Below are positions 35,498 to 43,856 of a stretch of DNA of 64,000 bases, one piece after another. A program made the translations under genes and the position numbers. The notes beneath the pieces were generated by a model. The model saw nothing but the letters and a program-made list of their open reading frames with translations, ran no database searches and was not told where the DNA came from. Within the stretch, counting starts at the first letter, position 1, and each line of letters begins with the position of its first letter. Origin of the DNA: an uncultured Sutterella sp. (GTDB taxonomy: Bacteria > Pseudomonadota > Gammaproteobacteria > Burkholderiales > Burkholderiaceae_F); assembly GCA_902463725.1 (NCBI GenBank), contig CABQGK010000001.1, positions 248,001-312,000 of the forward strand. The letters are read 5' to 3'.

Positions 35498-35673
35498 GCG
35501 CATAAGCGCTCGTGCTTAATGGGCGCGGAGCGTAGCTCGTGTGCGCCCTTCATCCGCTTGTTGCCTCTTAGGCTATGATTAGTAGTCACAGCGGCGTGCG
35601 CTTTTGCCCGAGCGCAGAAGAGAGCGACGCGCGCTAGAGCTAACGATGACCTTTAGCACTAGGAGTTTGGACC

Positions 35674-36114
35674 ATGACCCTCTTGCAGAAAAAAATCTCC
35701 ACCGTAGCCGCTACGCTGCTACTTCTTGCGGGCTGTGCAACTGAAAACCCGCTCTACCCTGAACCCAAGATCACCGAAGACGTGCACAAGGTGATGGCGC
35801 TTGTGGATAAGGGCGGAGAGAGCGGAAAAGAGCAGACCTATGAAGCGCTTTTTGCGGGCTACACCGGTTGCATGCCCTCAGGGCGGCAATGGGAAGAGAT
35901 GGAGCCAGGGGTGATCTTCTTTAGTTGCCGCGCGCCCTCGGGCGGGATGCTGCAGTTTATTTGGCGCGCCAAGAACGAGCGCTTTGTGCTCGATGAGGTG
36001 GTGGTCACCAACATGGCCGACCAAGAGTGGAGCGCGATGAATTATCGGGGCGCCGATGTGGAGAAGATGCTCGAGCGCGTGCGCCAGAACCGTCCGGTGA
36101 TCGACGAGCGTTAA
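35674..36114 (+). CDS. Small lipoprotein of unknown function
   Basis: A 146-residue lipoprotein with a lipobox LLAGC giving a lipidated Cys near residue 21. The next residue is Ala rather than Asp, so outer-membrane sorting is expected. The mature part (HKVMALVDKGG ... YTGCMPSGRQWEEM ... VIFFSCRAPSGGMLQFIWRAKNERFVLDEVVV) is soluble with two further Cys that could form a disulfide. AGGAG lies 9 bases before the ATG. I do not recognise a family. It is followed by a hairpin shared with the convergent helix-turn-helix gene. Confidence 0.75.
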   Translation: MTLLQKKISTVAATLLLLAGCATENPLYPEPKITEDVHKVMALVDKGGESGKEQTYEALFAGYTGCMPSGRQWEEMEPGVIFFSCRAPSGGMLQFIWRAKNERFVLDEVVVTNMADQEWSAMNYRGADVEKMLERVRQNRPVIDER

Positions 36115-36150
36115 CGCAAGTCGCCCATGGGCTACTGACAAAAAAAGAGA

Positions 36151-36182
36151 AGGCAGTGCTACGAAACGTTGTAGCGCTGCCT
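36151..36182. terminator. Bidirectional terminator hairpin
   Basis: AGGCAGTGCTAC and GTAGCGCTGCCT pair with one mismatch around an 8-base loop. On the minus strand TTCTCTTTTTTT follows, so it terminates the helix-turn-helix gene and can also serve the lipoprotein gene. Confidence 0.75.
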
Positions 36183-36217
36183 TTGTGCCTCTCGGCGTTG
36201 TACGAGCTCTACGGGCG

Positions 36218-36742
36218 TTAACGCTTTGACTTCGGCTTTTTCTTCGCCACTTCGGAGAGCGCGCACCGTGGGCGACGCGAGAAGTCCTCGTGCGGCAGTC
36301 CTTTTCTGCGTAGCACCAAGTCGGGCCCCGCACGCATGAGTCCCGTATGCCGATTGAGTGTATCAAGAAGGCTTTTGACGTTGGGTAGCGAGATGCGTAG
36401 GCCAAATTTCTCTTCAACGAGCGCACGAACGTTTTCGCGCGTCCAGCCACGCCCTTTGAGGTTTAAGTCCGCAGGACGTTGAGCTTCGAGGATGTCGATG
36501 ATTTCTTGGCGTTGCGACTCGGAGAGCGTCGGCAGTCGTTTTGGTGCGAGAGGGCGCACCGCATCGGGGTCAGCCTGCCGAATTTCTCTGAGCCAGGTGT
36601 AGAGGAGCGAGCGACCAATATCGAGCGCATCAGCAATCTGCATTGCTGTCATCCTGCCCTCATTGTGCAGTCTGATGGCGAGCGCCTTGGCCTGCTCCAC
36701 TTCCGCTTTAGTTCGGCGGTGACGTGGTTTAGCTGAAACCAT
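36218..36742 (-). CDS. Helix-turn-helix protein, transposase-N-terminus-like
   Basis: A 174-residue DNA-binding protein. It has a homeodomain-like helix-turn-helix (MTAMQIADALDIGRSLLYTWLREI) and a second, winged-helix region (GRGWTRENVRALVEEKFGLRISLPNVKSLLDTL) that resembles the N-terminal half of IS630-type transposases and related regulators. The DDE catalytic half is absent; instead there is a short Arg/Lys-rich tail (KKKPKSKR). It may be a domesticated transposase fragment working as a regulator or a complete small HTH protein of unknown role. It has its own terminator. Confidence 0.65.
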   Translation of the reverse strand: MVSAKPRHRRTKAEVEQAKALAIRLHNEGRMTAMQIADALDIGRSLLYTWLREIRQADPDAVRPLAPKRLPTLSESQRQEIIDILEAQRPADLNLKGRGWTRENVRALVEEKFGLRISLPNVKSLLDTLNRHTGLMRAGPDLVLRRKGLPHEDFSRRPRCALSEVAKKKPKSKR

Positions 36743-37072
36743 AAATGAGGAAAATAAGTAAGTAAGTGAATTGTTGCAGTCGCAACTTTTAGCGAAGAAC
36801 AGCTTTTCATTGTAGCAAACTGAAAAGTTTCTTGCCTCAGGGATTGACCCTATACCATTTGGGGGGTTGTGGCAGTAGGAATAGGACGAAAAATGTGCGC
36901 TGCGCGAAATGTTTTCTGTGTCAACGACTTCGGTGCGGGTCTGATTTGAAGTGAGTTGATTTTTTGCGGGAAATTGACAAGGTTGAGGAGATTCAAAATC
37001 TCCTCCCCAAGACGTATTTTACCGTGGCGTAAATACTTTCGATTGCGTTGCGCTCAAGCGTTGCCCGAGCGG
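36743..37072. other. Intergenic region between HTH gene and serB
   Basis: Contains a 9-bp stem hairpin GAGGAGATT-CAA-AATCTCCTC at 36985-37005, which may end serB transcripts, and GTAAGTAAGT repeats near the HTH gene start. No gene was recognised; one frame just beyond serB reads ERNAIESIYATVKY, which could be a transposase scrap but is too short to call. Confidence 0.4.
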
Positions 37073-37933
37073 CTACCAGCTTTCGGCGAAAAGCAGTGCA
37101 ATCGTGTCAAGGCCACCCGTTCGGATGGCGCAACTTGCAGCCGAGATGGCCACGGGCTTTGCGTGGTACGCCACCGAGAGCCCCGCCGCAGCGAGCATTT
37201 GCACGTCGTTTGCGCCGTCGCCCACGGCCATGGTCGCTGAGAGCGGGAGTCCCTGCGTCTGAGCGAGCACTTCGAGCGCGCGGCGCTTGCCGTCGGCATC
37301 AAAGAGTTTACCGCCCGCAGGCCCGGTGACCTCCCCGGTGAGCGCGCCTAGCGCGTCGCGCACAAGCTCGTTACTGACGCAGTAATCGATGCCAAGGGTG
37401 TCGGCGACGCGTGAGGTAAATTCTGGAAAGCCCCCAGAGAGAATCGCTGTGCGCATGCCGTAGCGAGCACAGAAGTCAAGGAGGTATTTGGCGCCTGGCT
37501 GCAGTTCAATGGCGCGCACGGCCGCATCTATCGCATCCGAGGCGAGCCCTTTGAGCGCCGCAACACGCGAGCGTAGGCTCTCGGCGAAGTCCGCCTTGCC
37601 GGCCATGGCCTGCGCCGTAAGGGCAGCAACTTCTTTCTCACGGCCGCCCAAGCGTGCCATATCATCGATGCATTCGTTGACGACGAGCGTGCCGTCCATG
37701 TCAAAGGCGATAAAGCGAATATCGGCGACGGAGAGCCGCTCGGGAACGAGCATCACATTGAGCGAGCTAAAGTCTGCGGCGCGTGTGAGGATCGCCTCGC
37801 GCGCCGCCTCTTCAATGCCGCCCAAGCGTATGGCGCCAGGGCGATGTTGTGCGCGCTTGGCACATGCAACGGGCGCGAGCGCATCCAGTGCGCCGTGCGC
37901 TAGATCTTCGCCAGTCAGTATGCAGTCGAGCAT
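37073..37933 (-). CDS. serB: Phosphoserine phosphatase
   Basis: A 286-residue HAD-family enzyme for the final step of serine synthesis. The nucleophile is Asp78 and the acid Asp80 in FIAFDMDGTLV; motif II is AILSGGFPEFT with its Ser; and motif III/IV is the Lys-GGKLFDADGKRRAL region with GDGANDVQMLAAAGLSVAYHAKP. The cap segment (NECIDDMARLGGREKEVAALTAQAMAGKADF) has the substrate Glu/Arg pattern of SerB. The N-terminal 70 residues are an ACT-like extension as in other proteobacterial SerB. AAGGAG lies about 10 bases before the ATG at 37933. Confidence 0.95.
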   Translation of the reverse strand: MLDCILTGEDLAHGALDALAPVACAKRAQHRPGAIRLGGIEEAAREAILTRAADFSSLNVMLVPERLSVADIRFIAFDMDGTLVVNECIDDMARLGGREKEVAALTAQAMAGKADFAESLRSRVAALKGLASDAIDAAVRAIELQPGAKYLLDFCARYGMRTAILSGGFPEFTSRVADTLGIDYCVSNELVRDALGALTGEVTGPAGGKLFDADGKRRALEVLAQTQGLPLSATMAVGDGANDVQMLAAAGLSVAYHAKPVAISAASCAIRTGGLDTIALLFAESW

Positions 37934-38332
37934 GAGTCCTCAGTCTCCTTAAGAAAATTTACGGTGGGCGGCACGCGTCGCGCATGCGTGTGGGAAGCTG
38001 CGTCTGCTGCCCCAAGCCCCCCTTTGCAAGGCGCTCGCAGCCCAAAAGAGTCTAGCGCAGACGAGCGAGCGCTGCGCAGTGGGGCGAGTTGCGCCGCTTG
38101 GCGCTCAAGCTTCGCTCTGCGAGTCTGCTCCTTCTTTGGTAGGAGAGAAACCGCGCAGTGTGCCTTCTAATGACTGATTCGAAAGCGCTGTGCTCTTCAT
38201 ATAATGAAAAGCAAGTATTCTGCGCCCATGAGGGAAGCTGGCGGCCGAGGCGTGGCCTCCAGGCTTTGAGAGCGCCTGAGACACAAAAGACTAACGGCCT
38301 CGCCAAACGCGAGGTCACAAAGGAGTATGGAG
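37934..38332. other. Divergent intergenic region, serB / unknown gene
   Basis: About 400 bases holding the promoters of serB (minus strand) and the gene at 38333 (plus strand). GC-rich, with no recognised element besides the AGGAG ribosome site at 38321. Confidence 0.4.
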
Positions 38333-38983
38333 ATGGTTGAAGAGGTAGAGAAAGCCGAAGACAAAGGCAAAGGCACGGACGGTCAAGAAACGGTGCGCGT
38401 TGATGCGCAAAGCTTTACGGTTGAGCAACAGAAGCTCTTTACCGAAGGCTGGAAAGCCGCCGGTGGCTATATGGGCGACATCAAGACCGAGTCTCCGCTT
38501 TTTGCCCCATGGAGCCGTGATGAGTGCATTGATGTGGTGGGCGACGATCCGGTGCGTTGGGGGCGTGACTATTGGGACTGGCGCAAGGAGGAGCTCGCCA
38601 ACGCGGCGCTACTCGAAGCGTTCGATAGCCCGCGCGGTAGCATCGCCGCCTCATTTATGCACTCGAGCGTGATGAGTAGCCGCCCTGCGCAATACCTCTA
38701 CGGGACGCTACACGATACGGTCACCCCCGCCTTTGAGGCGAGCGTGATGCTTGAGCCGCTCAGAATCTTCTCGGTGGCGCAGCTCGCTGCGAGCGAGGAG
38801 CAGCTCGCGCGCCTTAGCCCCGCCGATCTCGAAGGTTTCGCCGAAATGTGCGGTGTGCACCTTGATCGTGCCATGCTCTATCGCTTTAACGATGGCTCGC
38901 ACCTCTTGCGCGATGAGGACAACTATTGGTGCCTCACTGACGAAGAAGCTAAGAACCTCACGAAAAAGCTCGCTGAACTCTAA
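38333..38983 (+). CDS. Conserved-looking cytosolic protein of unknown function
   Basis: A 216-residue protein without signal peptide or membrane helix. The start at 38333 is preferred over an ATG 6 bases upstream because AGGAG then lies at the right distance (7 bases). A charged, low-complexity N-terminus (EEVEKAEDKGKGTDG) is followed by a globular part rich in Trp and acidic residues: RDECIDVVGDDPVRWGRDYWDWRKEE, FEASVMLEPLRIFSVAQ and LSPADLEGFAEMCGVHLDRAMLYRF. I do not recognise a family. It is a single-gene unit closed by a strong terminator. Confidence 0.7.
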   Translation: MVEEVEKAEDKGKGTDGQETVRVDAQSFTVEQQKLFTEGWKAAGGYMGDIKTESPLFAPWSRDECIDVVGDDPVRWGRDYWDWRKEELANAALLEAFDSPRGSIAASFMHSSVMSSRPAQYLYGTLHDTVTPAFEASVMLEPLRIFSVAQLAASEEQLARLSPADLEGFAEMCGVHLDRAMLYRFNDGSHLLRDEDNYWCLTDEEAKNLTKKLAEL

Positions 38984-39003
38984 GCGCTAGCGACACAGCA
39001 TCA

Positions 39004-39038
39004 AGCGGCGCCGAGGAGCTCGCCTCGCGCCGCTTTTT
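39004..39038 (+). terminator. Intrinsic terminator
   Basis: AGCGGCGC pairs with GCGCCGCT, extended inside by GAGG/CCTC after a bulge, and TTTTTG follows. It ends the unknown gene at 38333. Confidence 0.88.
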
Positions 39039-39160
39039 GTGGGGTGGCCGCAAGCTGGTGTTTTGGCAAATGCGCCCGCAACGCGCGTGGCGCTTAGGTG
39101 CCAAATCTAAATGCTCTTGGGAAAATACGAAAAGGCGTTTTTCAAAAATAGCGGTAATTC

Positions 39161-39184
39161 TAATTGTTCATATATGAGCAATTA
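39161..39184. promoter_or_regulatory. 24-base palindrome, candidate operator before TpsB gene
   Basis: Half-sites TAATTGTTCATA and TATGAGCAATTA are inverted repeats with a single mismatched pair. Its left part, TAATTGTTCATATATGA, resembles sequences at 19949-19965 (15 of 17 bases) and 42590-42606 before other surface-protein genes. Confidence 0.45.
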
Positions 39185-39643
39185 AGCGACGATTTTTTTG
39201 CTCGATCATTTCGTTTTTTCTGAGCCCGAGCTCCCATTGCGCCGCCAAGAGGCATGCACCTCTCGCGGGGCTGGGCTGTGCGCACATTGCTTTGAAACTC
39301 CCTCAAGCGTAGGCTTTACCTAAGGGCGACTTCTGCTCCAAAAAACGCACTCGGCTCTCGGTGAGCTAAGCCCGCAAGGGCTAGCTTTTGCGCGGCATTC
39401 TGTCGCGCGTTAGCGCCCGTCTGCCTGATTAACTCGATACGCTTTTTTTGCTACGTATTTACCTCCATTTCCCGTTTGCGTACAGCACTCAACGCGCGCA
39501 CTGAACCTTGCACCGTTGGCATGTGCGGTGCAGTTTCAAGTGCGACTGGTATCAAATTACAGATAGGTAGAAATTCCTATTTGAAAATAAATTTTTAGCG
39601 TTTAGCCTGTTTTTCTAGCAAATGTTATGAAGCCGCGTGTATA

Positions 39644-39662
39644 GCTCGGCTATAATCCGAGC
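39644..39662 (+). promoter_or_regulatory. -10 box TATAAT inside an inverted repeat
   Basis: GCTCGG and CCGAGC flank a 7-base centre that contains TATAAT (39651-39656). A dimeric regulator bound here would cover the -10 box; no good -35 box lies 16-18 bases upstream, so the promoter may need an activator. Confidence 0.45.
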
Positions 39663-39721
39663 CATAAGCACCACGCCCCTGAGCGGCGCGTGACCCTCTC
39701 TAAAGATTCGAGTCTTTGAAC

Positions 39722-41428
39722 ATGCAGAAACTTACTTCACTTACTAAGACGCGGCGAGTTCGGCTCGCTGCGCTGCTGCGACTTTCGTTAATGAGTGCCG
39801 CGCTCGCCACTGCCATGGCGGCTAGTGCTGCGGATGTGCCGCCTCGGCCTGCACTTCCGCGTGATGCGGCCGATCCTGCCCGTGAACTGCAGCGCTTGCA
39901 GCAGGGGGTGGATCGTTTCCAAGCTGAGCAGGAAGTTCAGCGTCTGCGTGGGCAGCAAGAGCAGGGCGAGGTGAAGGCACCGTCGGCACAGGTTCCGCAG
40001 GGTGCAAATTTCTCCTTTGTGCTCAAAAAAGTGACGCACAACCCGAGCGCCGTGCTCTCAGACGCGGAGATTGATGCGATCGTTGCGCCTTATCTTGATA
40101 AGAAGATGGACATCAATGCGCTCAAGGAAATGCTTGGCGCGATTAACGCTCGCTACTATGCGCTCGGTTACGTGGTGTGCGAAGCACGTCTCAAGCCGCA
40201 GCGCATCCACAATGGGGAGCTCGCGATCACGCTCATTGAAGGCAAGACCGAAGCGGTGGACATCAAGGGGGCAAAGCACACCAACGAGCGCTGGATTAAG
40301 AGCCACTTCAATCTCAAAGAGGGGGAAGTCGCAAATTACCGTGAGATGAGCGAAGACCTCGTGCGCTTTAACATGGTCAACGACGTGGAGCTCTCGATTG
40401 ATATTCGCGCGGGTAACGCGCCTGAGACCACGCGCTACGAGATTACCGCGCACGAGCCAGATCTCTTTGGGGTGACGGTTTTCGGTGATACGAATGGCCC
40501 CACGACCACGGGGCGTTTCCGTGCGGGCGCATCGATTACCGATCGCTCGGTCTTTGGTATTCGCGACTCGCTCATGCTCCTTGTAATGGGCAGCATGGGT
40601 AGCCAGTCGGCGCTTGCGACGTATTCGATTCCGCTCTGGCCCAATGGGCCGCGTCTGTCGGTCTCGGGCTCGATGGGGCGCGTGACGGTGAAAAACGGGC
40701 CGTCTGCGGAAATGGAAGTCACCGGTAAGTCGCACTACGTTAATACCCGCTTGGATCAGCCGGTCTATGTGACGCAGCACCAGAAATGGACGCTTTTTGC
40801 GCAGTACATGGATCAGTATTCGCTCACGCGCATGTTCGACGTCGACATGAATGAAACCACGATTCGCACGACGAGCGCGGGCTTTGAAGGGCTGCTCTAC
40901 GGTGAGGGTAGCGTCTACTACCTCACGAGCGCCATCAATCACGCTAAGGCGAGCGAAGAGACCTTCCAAGAGAAGTGGCAGGCCTATACGCTGACGGGTA
41001 ACGCCTTTGGGAAGTGGCGTCTCAGTAACGTCGATACGTTTAGCGCGTCGGCGAATTGGCAGACGCATTTGGGCGGGGACGATCTTGTGAGCTCGCAGCA
41101 GTTCTACCTCGGTAACGGCTCGGGTATTCGCGGCTACGCCAACGACTTGATTTCGGCCGATCGTGGCGTGTGGCTCAATTTGGAAGTTGAGCGCGACCTG
41201 GGGCGTCCATTCCCCGCGGTCTTTGCTTTCTTTGATACAGGGCGACTTTGGGGGAACTCGGTCTATAAGACGAAGCGCCTCTCAAGCGTGGGTGCTGGGT
41301 TGCGCGTGCCGCTCTGGAAGAACGCCTCGATCATGGGGCAGATGGCCATTCCGCTCAATCGCAATGTCGATGGGGGCCTAGCGGTGGATACCGTGCGCTT
41401 TGATGCGAGCTTTATTGCGTCGTGGTAA
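39722..41428 (+). CDS. TpsB outer-membrane transporter (ShlB/FhaC family)
   Basis: A 568-residue Omp85-superfamily transporter that exports TpsA adhesins. The signal peptide ends near AASA, and a charged coiled stretch (ARELQRLQQGVDRFQAEQEVQ) follows as in FhaC helix 1. POTRA 1 (FSFVLKKVTHNPSAVLSDAEIDAIV to LAITLIEG) and POTRA 2 (EAVDIKGAKHTNERWIKSHFNLKEGE) precede a 16-strand barrel. The L6 signature appears as GIRGYAND (VRGY in the family), needed for secretion. ATG at 39722 is preferred over a TTG 6 bases upstream. The giant TpsA gene follows 2.4 kb later and a second TpsA gene after that, so one TpsB probably serves both. Confidence 0.92.
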   Translation: MQKLTSLTKTRRVRLAALLRLSLMSAALATAMAASAADVPPRPALPRDAADPARELQRLQQGVDRFQAEQEVQRLRGQQEQGEVKAPSAQVPQGANFSFVLKKVTHNPSAVLSDAEIDAIVAPYLDKKMDINALKEMLGAINARYYALGYVVCEARLKPQRIHNGELAITLIEGKTEAVDIKGAKHTNERWIKSHFNLKEGEVANYREMSEDLVRFNMVNDVELSIDIRAGNAPETTRYEITAHEPDLFGVTVFGDTNGPTTTGRFRAGASITDRSVFGIRDSLMLLVMGSMGSQSALATYSIPLWPNGPRLSVSGSMGRVTVKNGPSAEMEVTGKSHYVNTRLDQPVYVTQHQKWTLFAQYMDQYSLTRMFDVDMNETTIRTTSAGFEGLLYGEGSVYYLTSAINHAKASEETFQEKWQAYTLTGNAFGKWRLSNVDTFSASANWQTHLGGDDLVSSQQFYLGNGSGIRGYANDLISADRGVWLNLEVERDLGRPFPAVFAFFDTGRLWGNSVYKTKRLSSVGAGLRVPLWKNASIMGQMAIPLNRNVDGGLAVDTVRFDASFIASW

Positions 41429-41760
41429 CGACTAAGGCAAGTGGGGGTGGCGCGAAGGATTTTCCGCCTGAGCGTGCGCCCCTAGCGAGCCTGCGCTTAC
41501 GTTTTCATGCTGCCTGGTGCTCAATGGAGTGCTGGGCAGTTTTGTTTTGGGCGGCAGAAGCATTGCGCTCGAGGCGTGCCTTCTTCGCCAGCTTCCCACC
41601 GTAAGCAAGGCTTTTGCAGCCCATCTAGTGTTTACCGCGACGCCAGTCGTTCACATTTCCTATCGCCGATGCACCATCAATTGGGCGAAGGCCAACGAGG
41701 CGCTCTGTTTGAGCGTTTTGGGTATTTCCCAAATCTTGTTGAGAGGTCATCCTTACACCC

Positions 41761-41871
41761 TTGCACATAGTGGACCTTTCTATCCTATTCCTGAACAGTA
41801 CCTACAAAGAGTTCCTGACCGAAACCGGGGCCACTATCAGGGTAGATATGGAAACAGGTGAAATTCTATAG
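41761..41871 (+). CDS. Possible short ORF or gene 3' remnant
   Basis: The frame from 41743 to TAG at 41869 reads without interruption, and from a TTG at 41761 would give 36 residues: HIVDLSILFLNSTYKEF and TETGATIRVDMETGEIL. The second half looks like real protein rather than random translation. A perfect 12-bp terminator hairpin starts one base after the stop. It may be a small peptide gene or the end of a decayed gene. There is no clear ribosome site. Confidence 0.25.
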   Translation: MHIVDLSILFLNSTYKEFLTETGATIRVDMETGEIL

Positions 41872-41901
41872 ACAAGAAGCCGCCTAAAAGCGGCTTCTTG
41901 T
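41872..41901 (+). terminator. Perfect 12-bp hairpin
   Basis: ACAAGAAGCCGC and GCGGCTTCTTGT are perfect complements around CTAAAA. It sits directly after the stop codon at 41871, so it looks like the terminator of a gene that is now lost or very short. Only TTAAA follows. Confidence 0.65.
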
Positions 41902-41961
41902 TAAAGTGGCCACGGATGAGTAAACACCATGCATTCAGAAAATCCAGAGAGCTAGAAACAC

Positions 41962-42003
41962 CGTCATCTCCTACATAGTGAGAGGAAGCGTCATCTCCTA
42001 CAT
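41962..42003. repeat. 15-base direct repeat, 27-base period
   Basis: CGTCATCTCCTACAT occurs at 41962-41976 and again at 41989-42003. The intervening 12 bases are AGTGAGAGGAAG. Only two copies are present and no function is evident. Confidence 0.6.
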
Positions 42004-43204
42004 GTGGTGGTAACTCAGAAGTACATTAAGGATGCACGTCCCAACAAAGAATGGGATGGAGTCATCGCTTACTCAACAAAATCTTGCTACGCTAACTTAC
42101 CCGTTAAACCCGTAGCTCTCAACATAAAATGGGAAATACCCAGCGTTTTTACGGTACTGAGCTATCACGATAGGAGGTCTACTCTTGCTCCGTGCCTGCG
42201 CCTTCCCGACCATCACACATCACAATCAAAGGGGGCGCGCGTGCGCAAGTATGTCTTCTCAAAGACGCGCAGCGGCGTGCGCACGGCTCCTCCTTATTAA
42301 AACCGCCAGTGGATACTGACAACAATTGACGCGCGCAAAGAAGACACAGCACCGAAAGCGCGCAAGTGACACCTTCTACAAGGATCAATTATTGATCTGA
42401 ATATTTGAACGCCTACTCGCACAAGGGTTTGAACAAAAAGTACAACCTTGATACAACTTTTTTGGGTGGCTACATTTTGGGGCGTTTTTGTCTCGTGCGC
42501 TTAAATCCAATCTAAATAGACTTAGATTATGTCTGACGGTTTTTCATTACAAATGTAAATTAGCAATATTTAAATATCTATTTAAAATTTAATTGTTCGT
42601 ATCGCAACAAATATCAATAAATATCTATGAGCAATTTTCAGGTATTTATCTATCATCCTTTCGGTGTACTCCCTAGGGGAACAAGTGACGCGGTTTTGAC
42701 ATAAGTTGGCGACTTTTCGTGATGCTATCGTAGCCACTAATGCTAGAAAAGACTTGTGTCACAAGCGCTTGAGCGGAATTTGCCGAGTGGCTGTGGGGAA
42801 ATGGCAGTCTTTGCTGCATCACCGACTTTAGTGGGGAGGGAAAACCCCTAGTTTCGTGATGAGCAATCCCAAGAGGCTCGCGGAAGAGCGGTACTCTTTA
42901 TCTAAATATTTCATACGCTTTTTCTGACATGATTTTTTGCGCGGGACGCCCTAGGGGCTAACGTGGGGGAGTGGGTGTTGTACGCCGCTTTTGGGCTTGG
43001 CAGAAGCTCTGGCAAGGACTTCGGATGGGCGCCAATAGCGTGCCATGGCTTGGGTTCAGGGGGTACGCGCTTTGAATAGGTCGCTGGGATTAGGTCTAGG
43101 GAAATCTCGGCATTATCTCGTGCGATTATTGGTTTCTGAGATAAAAGCGCTTAAAGAAAACATTCAGCTTTGGCTCTATTAGTTGAAATTTGAATAAAAA
43201 ACTC

Positions 43205-43232
43205 TTGCGCGGCTTTAATTTTTAGATATAAT
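43205..43232 (+). promoter_or_regulatory. Candidate promoter of the giant adhesin gene
   Basis: TTGCGC (43205-43210), 16-base spacer, TATAAT (43227-43232). The start near 43239 gives a leader of about 615 bases. A hairpin TCATTCC/GGAATGA lies at the leader start (about 43251-43278). Confidence 0.55.
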
Positions 43233-43722
43233 TCGAGTAACAGAGCGTTGTCATTCCCAGACTCATTCTTCGGAATGATCTTCAATTTTTACCTCTCTAT
43301 GCCTTTGGCGGCTTCTCGCTCAAAGGTCATTCAGCTTTTCTCATTGCTGGGAAATCAACGCCCTCCAACGCTCAAATAGTTCTTTATGTCGTGCCAAACC
43401 GCCTCTGTAGCGCGCCTTGACTGGTTTTGGGAATACCAGCGTACTCGGTGTGGGCTACGGGGTGGGCTTATGAATGAGCCGCTTCAATGGGAATGTGGCT
43501 GGTGTGCATTCAAAGCTCGGCAAGCGTCTTGCACCACGCTCTGTGTGTGAGGCGTTGCGGTTTGGTTGTTGAAACGCTTTTGTGTGATGGACACGTTCGA
43601 GAGCCATGGGGTATACGGCAGCTGCCGCGCTCATGGCGTCCAGATGAATACTCGACAGTTTTTGATTGACTGACCTACGCGATGCTGCTTTCCCCTGCGC
43701 CAGGGGGGCGGCCCGCGATAAA

Positions 43723-43738
43723 TGATTGATTGATTGAT
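43723..43738. repeat. Tetranucleotide repeat (TGAT)4
   Basis: Four perfect TGAT units lie in the leader, 119 bases before the adhesin start codon. Tetranucleotide runs near surface-protein genes can vary in length by slippage, but four units is short. Confidence 0.6.
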
Positions 43739-43856
43739 TTAAAAATTTCCGAGCGTCGTCTGGCTGTGAAGCCAGTCGGGCAGCGCGGCAAAAACCTTCT
43801 TCCCCTCATTGAAGGTTGTGCTGGCTGTTTCCTCTCCCGCTCAGAAAGGGGCTCAT

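Larger units (their letters stand above)
38984..39721. other. Intergenic region upstream of the TpsB gene
   Basis: Includes the terminator at 39004-39038, a 24-base palindrome at 39161-39184 and a -10 box inside an inverted repeat at 39644-39662. No gene was recognised in it. Confidence 0.5.
41429..43856. other. 2.4-kb mostly non-coding region before the giant adhesin
   Basis: No convincing full gene. It contains a possible gene 3' end with a perfect hairpin (41761-41901), a duplicated CGTCATCTCCTACAT (41962 and 41989), a 7-bp inverted repeat AATCTAA/TTAGATT at 42509-42528, an AT-rich island (about 42480-42660), a promoter at 43205-43232 and a leader of about 615 bases with TGAT repeats. The long open frames here have poor codon patterns and no ribosome sites. 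Confidence 0.5.

Noticed and set aside
36985..37070. Minus-strand frame ERNAIESIYATVKYVLGRRF after serB
   Set aside because: Resembles the end of some transposases, but at 20 residues and without flanking repeats the match cannot be separated from chance.
40058..41068. Minus-strand 336-codon frame opposite TpsB
   Set aside because: Its composition (Arg/His-rich) and the intact POTRA and barrel signatures on the other strand mark it as a shadow.
42004..42388. Open frames of 69-98 codons on both strands
   Set aside because: The plus frame (VVTQKYIKDARPNKEW...) begins plausibly but degenerates into Arg/Ser-rich translation, and no ribosome site supports either start.
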